The notes under the pieces were generated by a model. The model worked only from the letters and a program-made list of their open reading frames with translations. It was not told the DNA's origin and ran no database searches. This document shows positions 55,774 through 63,937 of a DNA stretch of 64,000 nt, piece by piece. Position numbers and translations under genes: made by a program. The DNA is from Micromonospora sp. MA102 (lineage in GTDB: Bacteria; Actinomycetota; Actinomycetes; Mycobacteriales; Micromonosporaceae), in contig NZ_JAMWEG010000012.1 of NCBI RefSeq assembly GCF_025460765.1, forward strand, positions 123,478 to 187,477, in the 5' to 3' direction. Positions within the stretch are counted from its first letter, which is position 1. The number at the start of each line of letters is the position of its first letter.

Positions 55774-57084
55774 ATGCCGACCCCGAAGAGATGGCACGTC
55801 ATAGCTTCCGCCGCAACGCTGCTGATCGCCGGCACCCCCGCGGTCACCGCGAGCGCCGGTCCCGCCGACCCGGACAGCGCCCGGCACGGGCGTGCCGAGT
55901 GGGCCGGGACCTGGGCCGCCGCGGTGACCCGAGGGAACACCGTCGGCCTGACCAACACCGGCCTGAACAACCAGAGCATCCGGATGCCGGTGCAGACCAC
56001 GGTCGGCGGCGACCGCCTCCGGGTCCGGCTGACCAACCTCTACGGCGAGCAGGCCGTCAAGGTCGGCCACGCCACCGTCGCCCGCCCCAACACCGCCACG
56101 CCCGACGACCTGTCCGACGTCGACCCGGCCAGCGTCCGCGAGCTGACCTTCCAGGGCGCCTCGTCGGCCACCATCAACAGGGGCGCCGAGCTGCTCAGCG
56201 ACCCGCTGTCCTACCGGGTGGCGGAGCAGGAGGACCTGGTCGTCACCCTGTACTTCCCGGTGCTCACCGGCCCGGTCACCTTCCACGGGCAGTCCCGGGT
56301 CACCAACTTCATCGGCGCCACCGACCTCACCACCGCGGCCGGCGGCGCCGGTTTCACCATCAAGCCCAACTGCTGCTGGATGTTCCTCTCCGGCCTCGAC
56401 GTGGAACGCCGGCTCAGCCCCGGCTCGGTGGTCGTCCTCGGTGACTCGATCGGCGACGGCAACGGCAGCACCGTCAACGCCGACCGGCGCTGGCCGGACC
56501 TGCTGGCCAGGCGGCTCATCGACGCCCGCCCCGACGTGCGCACCCCGGGCGTGCTCAACCTGAGCCTCTCCGGCAACCGGCTCAACCACGAGGGCACCGA
56601 GCCCGGCGCAGGTGACTTCCCCGGCTACTACGAGCTGGGCCCGAACGCCCTGGCCCGGCTCAACGAGGACGTCTTCCCGCAGACCGGGGTGCGGACCGTC
56701 GTCACCCACCTGGGCATCAACGACATCTGGATGAACGGCGACAGCGCGGAGGCCATCATCGCCTCGCTGCGCCAGCTCAACCGGCAGGTCCAGGAGCGCG
56801 GGCTGACCAGCCTGGTCGGCACGATCACCCCGTACGAGGGCAACGGTGGCCCGGGGGTGTGGACCGCGGAGAAGGAGGCCACCCGGCAGGCGGTCAACAC
56901 CTGGCTGCGCGGCGCCGGTGGCGCGGAGTTCGACGGAGTGATCGACTTCGACGCCGTGCTGCGCGACCCGACGCACCCGAGCCGGCTGCTGCCGGCGTAC
57001 GACGCCGGGGACCACATCCACCCGAACGACGTCGGCGCGCAGGCGATGGCCGACGCCGTGCCCCTGCGACTGCTGGGTCTGTGA
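55774..57084 (+). CDS. Secreted SGNH/GDSL-family esterase
   Basis: A 436-residue protein with a signal peptide (PKRWHVIASAATLLIAGTPA, cleavage after ASA near 28). The SGNH core begins near 220: VVVLGDSIGDGNGS (Ser), LNLSLSGNRL (Gly/Asn blocks), VTHLGINDIWM (Asn) and DHIHPNDVGAQAMADAV (Asp, His). The N-terminal 190 residues form a beta-rich domain common in actinobacterial secreted GDSL lipases. It acts outside the cell on acyl esters. A strong hairpin follows the stop. Confidence 0.92.
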   Translation: MPTPKRWHVIASAATLLIAGTPAVTASAGPADPDSARHGRAEWAGTWAAAVTRGNTVGLTNTGLNNQSIRMPVQTTVGGDRLRVRLTNLYGEQAVKVGHATVARPNTATPDDLSDVDPASVRELTFQGASSATINRGAELLSDPLSYRVAEQEDLVVTLYFPVLTGPVTFHGQSRVTNFIGATDLTTAAGGAGFTIKPNCCWMFLSGLDVERRLSPGSVVVLGDSIGDGNGSTVNADRRWPDLLARRLIDARPDVRTPGVLNLSLSGNRLNHEGTEPGAGDFPGYYELGPNALARLNEDVFPQTGVRTVVTHLGINDIWMNGDSAEAIIASLRQLNRQVQERGLTSLVGTITPYEGNGGPGVWTAEKEATRQAVNTWLRGAGGAEFDGVIDFDAVLRDPTHPSRLLPAYDAGDHIHPNDVGAQAMADAVPLRLLGL

Positions 57085-57091
57085 CACCGGT

Positions 57092-57121
57092 GGGGGCGGC
57101 GTCGGCACCGACGCCGCCCCC
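57092..57121 (+). terminator. Strong hairpin between SGNH esterase and P450 genes
   Basis: GGGGGCGGCGTCGG at 57092-57105 is perfectly complementary to 57108-57121, a 14-base stem with a minimal loop, followed by GCCGTCTTT. It starts seven bases after the esterase stop and 25 bases before the P450 start, so the P450 operon either depends on read-through or has its own start here. Confidence 0.75.
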
Positions 57122-57145
57122 GCCGTCTTTCCTGGGGAGGAAACT

Positions 57146-58369
57146 GTGGACGTCGACGCGATCCTGACCGGCCTGTACAGCGAGGAGGGCCGGCAGAACC
57201 CGTACCCGTGGTACGCGGCCCTGCACGAGCACGGGGCGATCAGCGCGGTCCCGAAGCGGGCCGAGCACAGCACGATCACCGCCGTGTCCGGCGGCTACGA
57301 CCTGGTCGACCAGGTGCTGCGGGACCCGGGCTGGTACAAGGGCGCCCCGCCCGGCTGGCAGGACCAGGAGATCCTGCGCACCTTCCTCACCTCGATGATG
57401 TTCGTCAACCCGCCGGACCACACCCGGATGCGGGCGGTCTTCGCCAGGACGTTCACCCCGCGCCGGCTCGGCGCGCTGGAACCGGTGATCGTCCGGATCG
57501 TCGAGGAGCGGCTGGACCGGATGGCCGAGGCCGGCGCGGACGGCGCCGAGGTGGACTTCGTGGCCGACTTCGCGTACCCGGTCCCGGCGCTCGTGATGGC
57601 CGAGTTCATCGGCCTGCCCGAGGCGGACCTGGCCTGGTACCGGCAGCGGGTCGACTGGATCGACGAGTACCTGGACGTGGCCGGGAAGACGCCGGAGCGG
57701 CTGGCCCGGGCCAACCAGGCCGCCGACGAGCTGCGCGGCTACTACCGCGAGCTGCTGGCCCACCGGCGCGAGCAGCCGGGGGAGGATTTGATCAGCGGGC
57801 TGGTCGAGGTGCTGGACGCGGGCGGCGTCGAGCTGACCGAGGAGGAGTTGATCAGCAACCTCATCGTGCTGTTCAACGCCAGCTTCGTCACCACCGTCTA
57901 CATGTTCAGCAACGGCCTGCCGCTGCTGCTGGCCCATCCGGACGTGGTGGCCGCGCTGCCCGGCGACGACGCGCTGGCCCGCGGCTGCGTGGACGAGGTC
58001 CTGCGGATGGAGAGCCCGGTGCACTTCCTGGCCCGCTCCGCGCCGCACGACACCGAGCTGGGCGGTGTGCCGGTCGCGCGGGACGAGAACGTGCTGCTGC
58101 TGATCGCCGCGGCCAACCGTGACCCGGCCCGCTTCCCCGACCCGGACCGCTTCGACCCGCACCGCGCGGGCCCGCCGTCGCTCGCCTTCGGTGTCGGGCT
58201 GCACTTCTGCCTCGGCTCGGCGGTGTCCAGGCTGGAGGGCCGGCTCGCGTTGCCCCGGCTCTTCGCCCGCTTCCCCGAGCTGGCCGTCACCCGGCCCTAC
58301 ACCTACAGCGGCAGCCTCTTCCTGCGCGGCATCGACAAACTCTTCGTCACCACCGGGGAGGCCCGATGA
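57146..58369 (+). CDS. Cytochrome P450 with atypical I-helix
   Basis: A 407-residue bacterial class I P450. Heme loop FGVGLHFCLG with Cys355, ExxR in EVLR near 283, and FVNPPDHTRMRAVFARTFTP near 91 are all normal. The I-helix reads FNASFVTTV near 243: the usual A-G-x-D/E-T has Ser and Val in place of Gly and the acid. That suggests a changed oxygen-activation path or non-hydroxylating chemistry. GTG at 57146 follows GGGGAGG. It leads the hydrolase-Hmo-HpgT operon (ATGA overlap next). Confidence 0.92.
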   Translation: MDVDAILTGLYSEEGRQNPYPWYAALHEHGAISAVPKRAEHSTITAVSGGYDLVDQVLRDPGWYKGAPPGWQDQEILRTFLTSMMFVNPPDHTRMRAVFARTFTPRRLGALEPVIVRIVEERLDRMAEAGADGAEVDFVADFAYPVPALVMAEFIGLPEADLAWYRQRVDWIDEYLDVAGKTPERLARANQAADELRGYYRELLAHRREQPGEDLISGLVEVLDAGGVELTEEELISNLIVLFNASFVTTVYMFSNGLPLLLAHPDVVAALPGDDALARGCVDEVLRMESPVHFLARSAPHDTELGGVPVARDENVLLLIAAANRDPARFPDPDRFDPHRAGPPSLAFGVGLHFCLGSAVSRLEGRLALPRLFARFPELAVTRPYTYSGSLFLRGIDKLFVTTGEAR

Positions 58370-59349
58370 CCCTCCACCCGCAGGTGGTCGCGTGGCGGGC
58401 CGCGCGCGCGGCCGCCGGCACCGCGCCGCTCTACACCCAGACCCTGGCGCAGGCCCGCGCCGCCGACCTCGCCGCGATCCGCGCCGGCGCCGGCGCGGTC
58501 GAGCCCGTGCACGAGGTACGCGACACGCAGGTCCCCGGCCCGGACGGGCCGCTGCCGGTGCGCATCCACCGGCCGGCCGCCGACGGGCCGCTGCCCACCC
58601 TCGTCTGGTTCTTCGGCGGGGGCTGGACGCTGGGCAGCGTGGACACCGCCGACGGCATCTGCCGCCGGCTGGTCAACCTCACCGGCTGCCAGACCGTGAC
58701 CGTCGGCTACCGGCTGGCCCCCGAGCACCGTTTCCCGGCCGCCGTGGACGACTGCCACGCCGCGGTGCGCCGGCTGGCCGCGCACGCCGACGAGTTCCGC
58801 GTCGACCCGGACCGGCTCGCGGTGGGCGGGGACAGCGCGGGCGGCAACCTGGCCGCCGCGGTCACCCTGCTGGCCCGCGCCGACGTCGGCCCGCGGCTCG
58901 CCGCCCAGGTGCTGGTCTACCCGAACACCGACCAGCGGCCCCGCCGCGCGCCCACCGGCGCGGAGGACCCGCTGCTGTTCAACCGGCACTCCGTCGAGTG
59001 GTACCGGGGGCACTACCTGGCCGACCCGGGCGACGCGGCCCACCCGCTCGCCTCGCCGCTGCTCGCCGAGGACCTCGCCGGCCTGCCGCCGGCGCTGGTC
59101 GTCACCGCCGAGCACGACCCGCTGCGCGACGAGGGCGAGCGGTACGCCGACCGGCTCACCGAGGCCGGCGTGCCCACCGAGGCGACCCGGTACGACGGCA
59201 TGGTGCACGGCTTCTTCGCCATGCCGGGGGTGTTCGACGCCGGCCGGCGGGCGCAGGAGCAGGTGGCCGCCTTCCTGCGGGCCCGGTTCGGGCTCGCCCC
59301 GGCCGGATCGGCCGCCGGCACGGCCGCGGGCGGACCGGGCCATGGCTGA
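58366..59349 (+). CDS. HSL-type alpha/beta hydrolase (esterase)
   Basis: A 327-residue hormone-sensitive-lipase-family esterase. GGDSAGGNLAAAV near 154 carries the nucleophile serine, VVTAEHDPLRDEGERYADRL the aspartate and DGMVHGFF the histidine. The oxyanion motif reads WFFGGGW, with Phe where HGGG enzymes have His. It overlaps the P450 by four bases and the Hmo-like gene by eight, so it is a pathway gene; it could release or tailor an ester intermediate. Confidence 0.9.
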   Translation: MTLHPQVVAWRAARAAAGTAPLYTQTLAQARAADLAAIRAGAGAVEPVHEVRDTQVPGPDGPLPVRIHRPAADGPLPTLVWFFGGGWTLGSVDTADGICRRLVNLTGCQTVTVGYRLAPEHRFPAAVDDCHAAVRRLAAHADEFRVDPDRLAVGGDSAGGNLAAAVTLLARADVGPRLAAQVLVYPNTDQRPRRAPTGAEDPLLFNRHSVEWYRGHYLADPGDAAHPLASPLLAEDLAGLPPALVVTAEHDPLRDEGERYADRLTEAGVPTEATRYDGMVHGFFAMPGVFDAGRRAQEQVAAFLRARFGLAPAGSAAGTAAGGPGHG

Positions 59350-60613
59350 CCTCCGGACGACCAACCCGGAGCCGGCGGCGCCTCACCCGCTCGACCCGGC
59401 GGACGTCACCCCGACCGGTGCGCCGCCGGGGCGGCGCCCCCACGACGCGGCCGGCCCGATCGTGGCCGACGCTCCGACGCCGGTGGACCCGGTGGCGGGG
59501 CGAGGACCGGCTGAGCCCGGCGAACCCGCGTTCGCGCCGCCGGCCAGCCTGGCCGACTTCGCCGGGCTGGCCCGGGCCGCACTGCCCGCCGACGTGTGGG
59601 ACTTCGTGGCCGGCGGCAGCGGCACCGAGATCACCCTGGCCGCGAACCGGGCCGCGCTGGACCGGGTGGCGGTGCTGCCCCGGATGCTGGCCGGGGTGGA
59701 CACCCCGGCCACCGAGGCGCCGCTGCCCGGCGGCCGGTTCGCCCTGCCGGTGGCCGTCGCGCCCATGGCGTACCAGAAACTGCTGCACCCCGACGGCGAG
59801 GTGGGGCTCGCCGCGGCGGCCCGTGCGGCGGGCGTGCCCTACGTGGCCAGCACCCTGGCCAGCACGCCGATCGAGGAGGTCACCGCGGTCGGCGGCACGG
59901 TCTGGTTCCAGCTCTACTGGCTGCGTGACCGCGCCATGGTCGCCGACCTGCTGGACCGGGCGCTGACCGCCGGCTGTGCCGGGCTCATGGTCACCGTCGA
60001 CGTGCCGGTGCTCGGCCGGCGGCTGCGCGACGTGCGCAACGGCTTCGCCCTGCCGCCGCACGTCACGGCCGCGAACCTGCCCGGCGGCCGGGACGACCTG
60101 GCCCACCAGGGCACCCCCGGGGTGTCCGCCGTGGCCGTGCACACCGGCGCGGTCTTCGCGCCCGCGCTGAGCTGGGCCGACCTGGCGTGGCTGCGGGAGC
60201 GTACCCCGGTGCCGTTGCTCGTGAAGGGCATCCTGGACCCGCGCGACGCGGCCCGCGCCGCGGAACTCGGCGTCGACGCGGTGGTGGTCTCCAACCACGG
60301 CGGCCGGCAGCTCGACGGCGCGCCGGGCAGCGCGGCCGTGCTGCCCGAGGTGGTCGCCGCGGTGGGGGAGCGCTGCGCGGTGCTGCTGGACAGCGGCGTG
60401 CGCGGCGGCACGGACGTGCTGCGCGCCCTCGCCCTCGGCGCGGCCGGCGTGCTGGTCGGGCGGCCGATGCTCTGGGCCCTCGCGGCCGGCGGGCGGGCCG
60501 GCGCGGAGGCGGCCCTGGCGCTGCTCGCCGCCGAGCTGCGCGACGCGTTGATCCTCAGCGGCTGCGCCGACCCGGCCGCCGCCCGCCAGCTGCGAACCCT
60601 GATCGGAGGCTGA
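59342..60613 (+). CDS. hmo: FMN-dependent 2-hydroxyacid oxidase, 4-hydroxymandelate oxidase-like
   Basis: A 423-residue FMN enzyme of the glycolate oxidase/mandelate dehydrogenase family. PVAVAPMAYQKLLHPDGEVG near 140, VDVPVLGRRLRDVRNGF near 220, LLVKGILDPRDAARAAELG with the FMN lysine near 296, and VSNHGGRQLDGAPGS near 318 with the catalytic histidine. A disordered 60-residue N-terminal extension is unusual. Beside an HpgT-like gene and with HmaS in the window, oxidation of 4-hydroxymandelate to 4-hydroxybenzoylformate is the best assignment. Confidence 0.85.
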   Translation: MADLRTTNPEPAAPHPLDPADVTPTGAPPGRRPHDAAGPIVADAPTPVDPVAGRGPAEPGEPAFAPPASLADFAGLARAALPADVWDFVAGGSGTEITLAANRAALDRVAVLPRMLAGVDTPATEAPLPGGRFALPVAVAPMAYQKLLHPDGEVGLAAAARAAGVPYVASTLASTPIEEVTAVGGTVWFQLYWLRDRAMVADLLDRALTAGCAGLMVTVDVPVLGRRLRDVRNGFALPPHVTAANLPGGRDDLAHQGTPGVSAVAVHTGAVFAPALSWADLAWLRERTPVPLLVKGILDPRDAARAAELGVDAVVVSNHGGRQLDGAPGSAAVLPEVVAAVGERCAVLLDSGVRGGTDVLRALALGAAGVLVGRPMLWALAAGGRAGAEAALALLAAELRDALILSGCADPAAARQLRTLIGG

Positions 60614-60614
60614 C

Positions 60615-61928
60615 GTGGAGCCGGTGGACCTGTCCGTCGCGGCCCTGCACCCGAGCGTGGACGACCCCGCGTTGAACTCGATGAACTTCCTCAACGAGGT
60701 GGCGCAGCACTACCCGGACGCCGTGTCGCTCGCCGCCGGCCGGCCGTACGAGGAGTTCTTCGACGCCGCGGTGCTGCACGAGCACCTGGACGCCTTCCGC
60801 CGGCACCTCGCCGACGGCCTGGGCCTGAGCCGCGCGCAGATCGACCGGACGCTGCTCCAGTACGGCCGGACCAAGGGCATCGTGCACCACCTCATCGCCC
60901 GCAACCTGGCCGTCGACGAGGGGCTCACCGTCGACCCCGAGGCGATCGTGGTGACGGTCGGCTGCCAGGAGGCGATGTTCCTGGTGCTGCGGGCGCTGCG
61001 GGCCGGGCCGCGGGACGTGCTGCTCGCGGTCGCCCCCACGTACGTCGGGCTGACCGGCGCGGCCCGCCTGGTCGACCTGCCGGTGCGCCCGGTCGCCGGC
61101 GGCCCGGACGGCGTCGACCTGGCGGACCTGCGCGCCCAGGCGCACCGCGCCCGCGCCGAGGGGCTGCGCCCGCGCGCCTGCTATGTGATGCCCGACTTCG
61201 CCAACCCCTCCGGCGTGAGCATGGACCTGGCCCAGCGGCGGCGGCTGCTCGACCTGGCCGCCGAGGAGGAGCTGCTGCTGATCGAGGACAACCCGTACGG
61301 CCTGTTCCCGGCCGCCGGCGCCGACCGGCTGCCCACCCTCAAGGCGCTGGACACCCGCCGCCGGGTGGTCTACCTCGGCTCGTTCGCCAAGACCGTGCTG
61401 CCCGGCGCCCGGGTCGGCTACGTCGTCGCCGACCAGCGGGTGGCCGGCTCCGACGGCACGGTCGGCCCGCTCGCCGACCAGCTCGCCAAGATCAAGAGCA
61501 TGGTCACCGTGAACACCTCACCGATCAGCCAGGCGGTGATCGGCGGGGCGCTGCTGGCCCACGACTGCTCCCTGGTGGCGGCCACCGCCCGGGAGCGCGC
61601 CGCGTACGCCCGCAACCTGCGGCACCTGGCCGACGGCCTGGCCCAGCGCTTCCCGGCCGGCGGGCCGGTGCGCTGGAACGTCCCGGCCGGCGGCTTCTTC
61701 GTGGTGGTCACCGTGCCGTTCGGCGTGGACGACGCGCTGCTGCACCGCTCGGCCCGCGGCTACGGCGTGCTCTGGACTCCCATGGCGCACTTCTACGAGG
61801 CGGGCGTCCCGGTCAACGCCCTGCGGCTGTCCGTCAGCGCGGTCACCCCCGAGCAGATCGACGTGGGCCTGGACCGGCTGGCCGCGCTGATCACCGACGA
61901 GCTGTCCGCGGTGGGGGCCCCGGCCTGA
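60615..61928 (+). CDS. hpgT: PLP aminotransferase, HpgT-like (4-hydroxyphenylglycine transaminase)
   Basis: A 437-residue fold-type I aminotransferase. MNFLNEVAQHYPDAVSLAAG near 22 is typical of the HpgT group, FANPSGVSMDLAQRRRLLDL near 196, LLIEDNPYGLFP near 215 (PLP Asp/Tyr), and the Schiff-base Lys259 in GSFAKTVLPGARVGY. HpgT transaminates 4-hydroxybenzoylformate to L-4-hydroxyphenylglycine using tyrosine, which regenerates 4-hydroxyphenylpyruvate for HmaS. GTG lies two bases after the Hmo stop. Another 2-oxoacid substrate cannot be excluded. Confidence 0.82.
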   Translation: MEPVDLSVAALHPSVDDPALNSMNFLNEVAQHYPDAVSLAAGRPYEEFFDAAVLHEHLDAFRRHLADGLGLSRAQIDRTLLQYGRTKGIVHHLIARNLAVDEGLTVDPEAIVVTVGCQEAMFLVLRALRAGPRDVLLAVAPTYVGLTGAARLVDLPVRPVAGGPDGVDLADLRAQAHRARAEGLRPRACYVMPDFANPSGVSMDLAQRRRLLDLAAEEELLLIEDNPYGLFPAAGADRLPTLKALDTRRRVVYLGSFAKTVLPGARVGYVVADQRVAGSDGTVGPLADQLAKIKSMVTVNTSPISQAVIGGALLAHDCSLVAATARERAAYARNLRHLADGLAQRFPAGGPVRWNVPAGGFFVVVTVPFGVDDALLHRSARGYGVLWTPMAHFYEAGVPVNALRLSVSAVTPEQIDVGLDRLAALITDELSAVGAPA

Positions 61929-61985
61929 CACCGCGCTGTCGTCGTTCCGCCACCACCCGTGTTCCCGGGCGGCGCGGCCACCGTT

Positions 61986-61997
61986 GATAATGGACGG
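61986..61997 (+). promoter_or_regulatory. Leaderless-type -10 element for the DUF4177-like gene
   Basis: GATAAT at 61986-61991 lies six bases before the ATG at 61998. No ribosome binding site is visible. It is the closest to the TATAAT consensus of the leaderless elements seen in this window. Confidence 0.55.
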
Positions 61998-62249
61998 ATG
62001 GTTGCCTGGGAGTACGCGTTGCTGGTCCGCCGCTATCAGGGGCAGGGCCGCAATTTCCACGTCACGTTCGTCTGGTACGGCCCGGACGGGTCCCGCAACG
62101 ACGTGACAGCGTACGGCGACACCGCGATCGCCCACCTCAACCGCGTCGGCCGGGAGGGCTGGGAGCTGGTCTCCGCCGCCGAGGACGTGAACAACGTGCA
62201 GGGCAGCACCGAGGTGCACCGCTACCACCTCAAGCGCCCGCTGCGCTGA
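61998..62249 (+). CDS. DUF4177-like small protein
   Basis: An 83-residue protein, WEYALLVRRYQGQGRNFHV at the start and LNRVGREGWELVSAAEDVNN in the middle, the usual LNxLGxxGWELV of DUF4177. The function of the family is unknown. It has a leaderless-type promoter, so it is independent of the HpgT operon. Confidence 0.82.
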   Translation: MVAWEYALLVRRYQGQGRNFHVTFVWYGPDGSRNDVTAYGDTAIAHLNRVGREGWELVSAAEDVNNVQGSTEVHRYHLKRPLR

Positions 62250-62290
62250 CCGGCTAGCGTGATCCTCCCAGTTCGGGGGAGGAGCAGCGG

Positions 62291-63937
62291 GTGGGCCGGT
62301 ACGTCGTCGGGGTGGACCTCGGCACGCTCTCCGGGCGCGCCGTGGTGGTCGACGTGGCCGACGGCGCCGAGCGGGGCAGCGCCGTGCACGCGTACCGGCA
62401 CGGGGTGATCACCGAGCGGCTGCCCGGCGGGCCGGCGCTGCCGCCCGGCTGGGCGCTGCAGGATCCGGCCGACCACGTCGAGGTGCTGCGCACCGCCGTG
62501 CCCGCCGCCGTCCGCGCCGCCGGGATCGACCCGGCCGAGGTGATCGGCATCGGCCTCGACGCCACCTCCTGCACGGTGCTGCCCACCCGCGCCGACGGCA
62601 CCCCACTGGCCGAGCTGCCCGAGTTCCGGGACCGGCCGCACGCCTGGCCGAAGCTCTGGAAGCACCACTCGGCGCAGCGCCAGGCCGAGCGGATCAACGC
62701 CCTGGCCGCCGCGCGCGGCGAGCCCTGGCTGGCCCGCTACGGCGGCCGGGTCTCCGCCGAGTGGCAGCTCGCCAAGGCCCTCGAACTGCTGGACGAGGAC
62801 CCGGAGGTCTTCCGCCGCGCGGAGCGCTGGGTCGAGACCGCCGACTGGCTGGTCCGGCGGCTCTGCGGCCGCGAGACCCGCAACGCCTCCGCCGCCGGCT
62901 TCAAGGGGTTGCGGCAGGACGGCCGCTACCCGACCGTGGACTTCCTGGCCGCGCTGCACCCGGACCTGCCCGATCTGCTCGCGAAGATCGACGGCGGGCC
63001 GTTGCTGCCGCCGGCCGCCCGGGCCGGGATGCTCACCGCCGAGGCGGCCGGCTGGACCGGCCTGCCCGCCGGTGTCGCGGTGGCCGCCGGGGCCATCGAC
63101 GCGCACGTCACCGCGGCGGCGGCCCGGTCGGTCGCCCCCGGGCGGATGCTCGCCGTCCTCGGCACCTCCACCTGCCTGATCATGAACGCGGAGACCTGCC
63201 ACGAGGTGCCCGGCGTCTGCGGCGTCGTCGAGGACGGCGTCACCGCTGGCCGGTGGGGCTACGAGGCCGGCCAGAGCGGGGTGGGCGACATCTTCGCCTG
63301 GTACGTCGAACGGGCCCTGCCCGCGCCGTACGCCGAGGAGGCCGCCCGGCGCGGGCTGTCCGTGCACGAGCTGCTGGACTCGCTCGCCGCCGACCAGCCG
63401 GTGGGCGGGCACGGGCTGCTCGCCCTGGACTGGCACAGCGGCAACCGGTCGGTGCTCATGGACCACGAGCTGAGCGGCGTGCTGGTCGGCCTCACCCTGG
63501 CCACCCGGCCGGAGGAGATCTGGCGGGCCCTGCTGGAGGCCACCGCGTTCGGCGCCCGCACCGTGGTCGAGGCCTTCGAGGCGGCCGGCGTACCGGTCGA
63601 CGAGCTGACCGCCGCCGGCGGGCTCACCGCCAACCGGCTGCTCCTGCGCATCTACGCCGACGTGCTGCGCCGCCCGCTGCACGTGGTGGACGCCGCGCAC
63701 CCGGCGGCGCTGGGCGCGGCCATCCACGCGGCGGTCGCCGCCGGGGCGTACCCGGATGTGGAGAGCGCGTCGGCGGCGATGGGCGCGGCGGTCCGCGAGA
63801 CCTGGCACCCGGACCCGGCCCGCGCCGACGCCTACGACGAGCTGTACGCCGAGTACCGCGCCCTGCACGACCACTTCGGCCGCGGCGGCACCACCGTCCT
63901 CCACCGCCTGAACACCCTCCGCCACCGCACCCCCTGA
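62291..63937 (+). CDS. araB: L-ribulokinase
   Basis: A 548-residue FGGY carbohydrate kinase of AraB length. VGVDLGTLSGRAVVVDVADG at the start is the phosphate-1 motif with the LSGR of ribulokinases. GLDATSCTVLPTRADGTPL near 89, GAIDAHVTAAAARS near 270 and VLGTSTCLIMN near 289 (phosphate-2), then AAGGLTANRLLLRIYADVL near 437 (adenosine motif). It phosphorylates L-ribulose in arabinose catabolism. GTG follows GGGGGAGGAG. No araA or araD lies in the window; they may follow downstream. Confidence 0.93.
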   Translation: MGRYVVGVDLGTLSGRAVVVDVADGAERGSAVHAYRHGVITERLPGGPALPPGWALQDPADHVEVLRTAVPAAVRAAGIDPAEVIGIGLDATSCTVLPTRADGTPLAELPEFRDRPHAWPKLWKHHSAQRQAERINALAAARGEPWLARYGGRVSAEWQLAKALELLDEDPEVFRRAERWVETADWLVRRLCGRETRNASAAGFKGLRQDGRYPTVDFLAALHPDLPDLLAKIDGGPLLPPAARAGMLTAEAAGWTGLPAGVAVAAGAIDAHVTAAAARSVAPGRMLAVLGTSTCLIMNAETCHEVPGVCGVVEDGVTAGRWGYEAGQSGVGDIFAWYVERALPAPYAEEAARRGLSVHELLDSLAADQPVGGHGLLALDWHSGNRSVLMDHELSGVLVGLTLATRPEEIWRALLEATAFGARTVVEAFEAAGVPVDELTAAGGLTANRLLLRIYADVLRRPLHVVDAAHPAALGAAIHAAVAAGAYPDVESASAAMGAAVRETWHPDPARADAYDELYAEYRALHDHFGRGGTTVLHRLNTLRHRTP

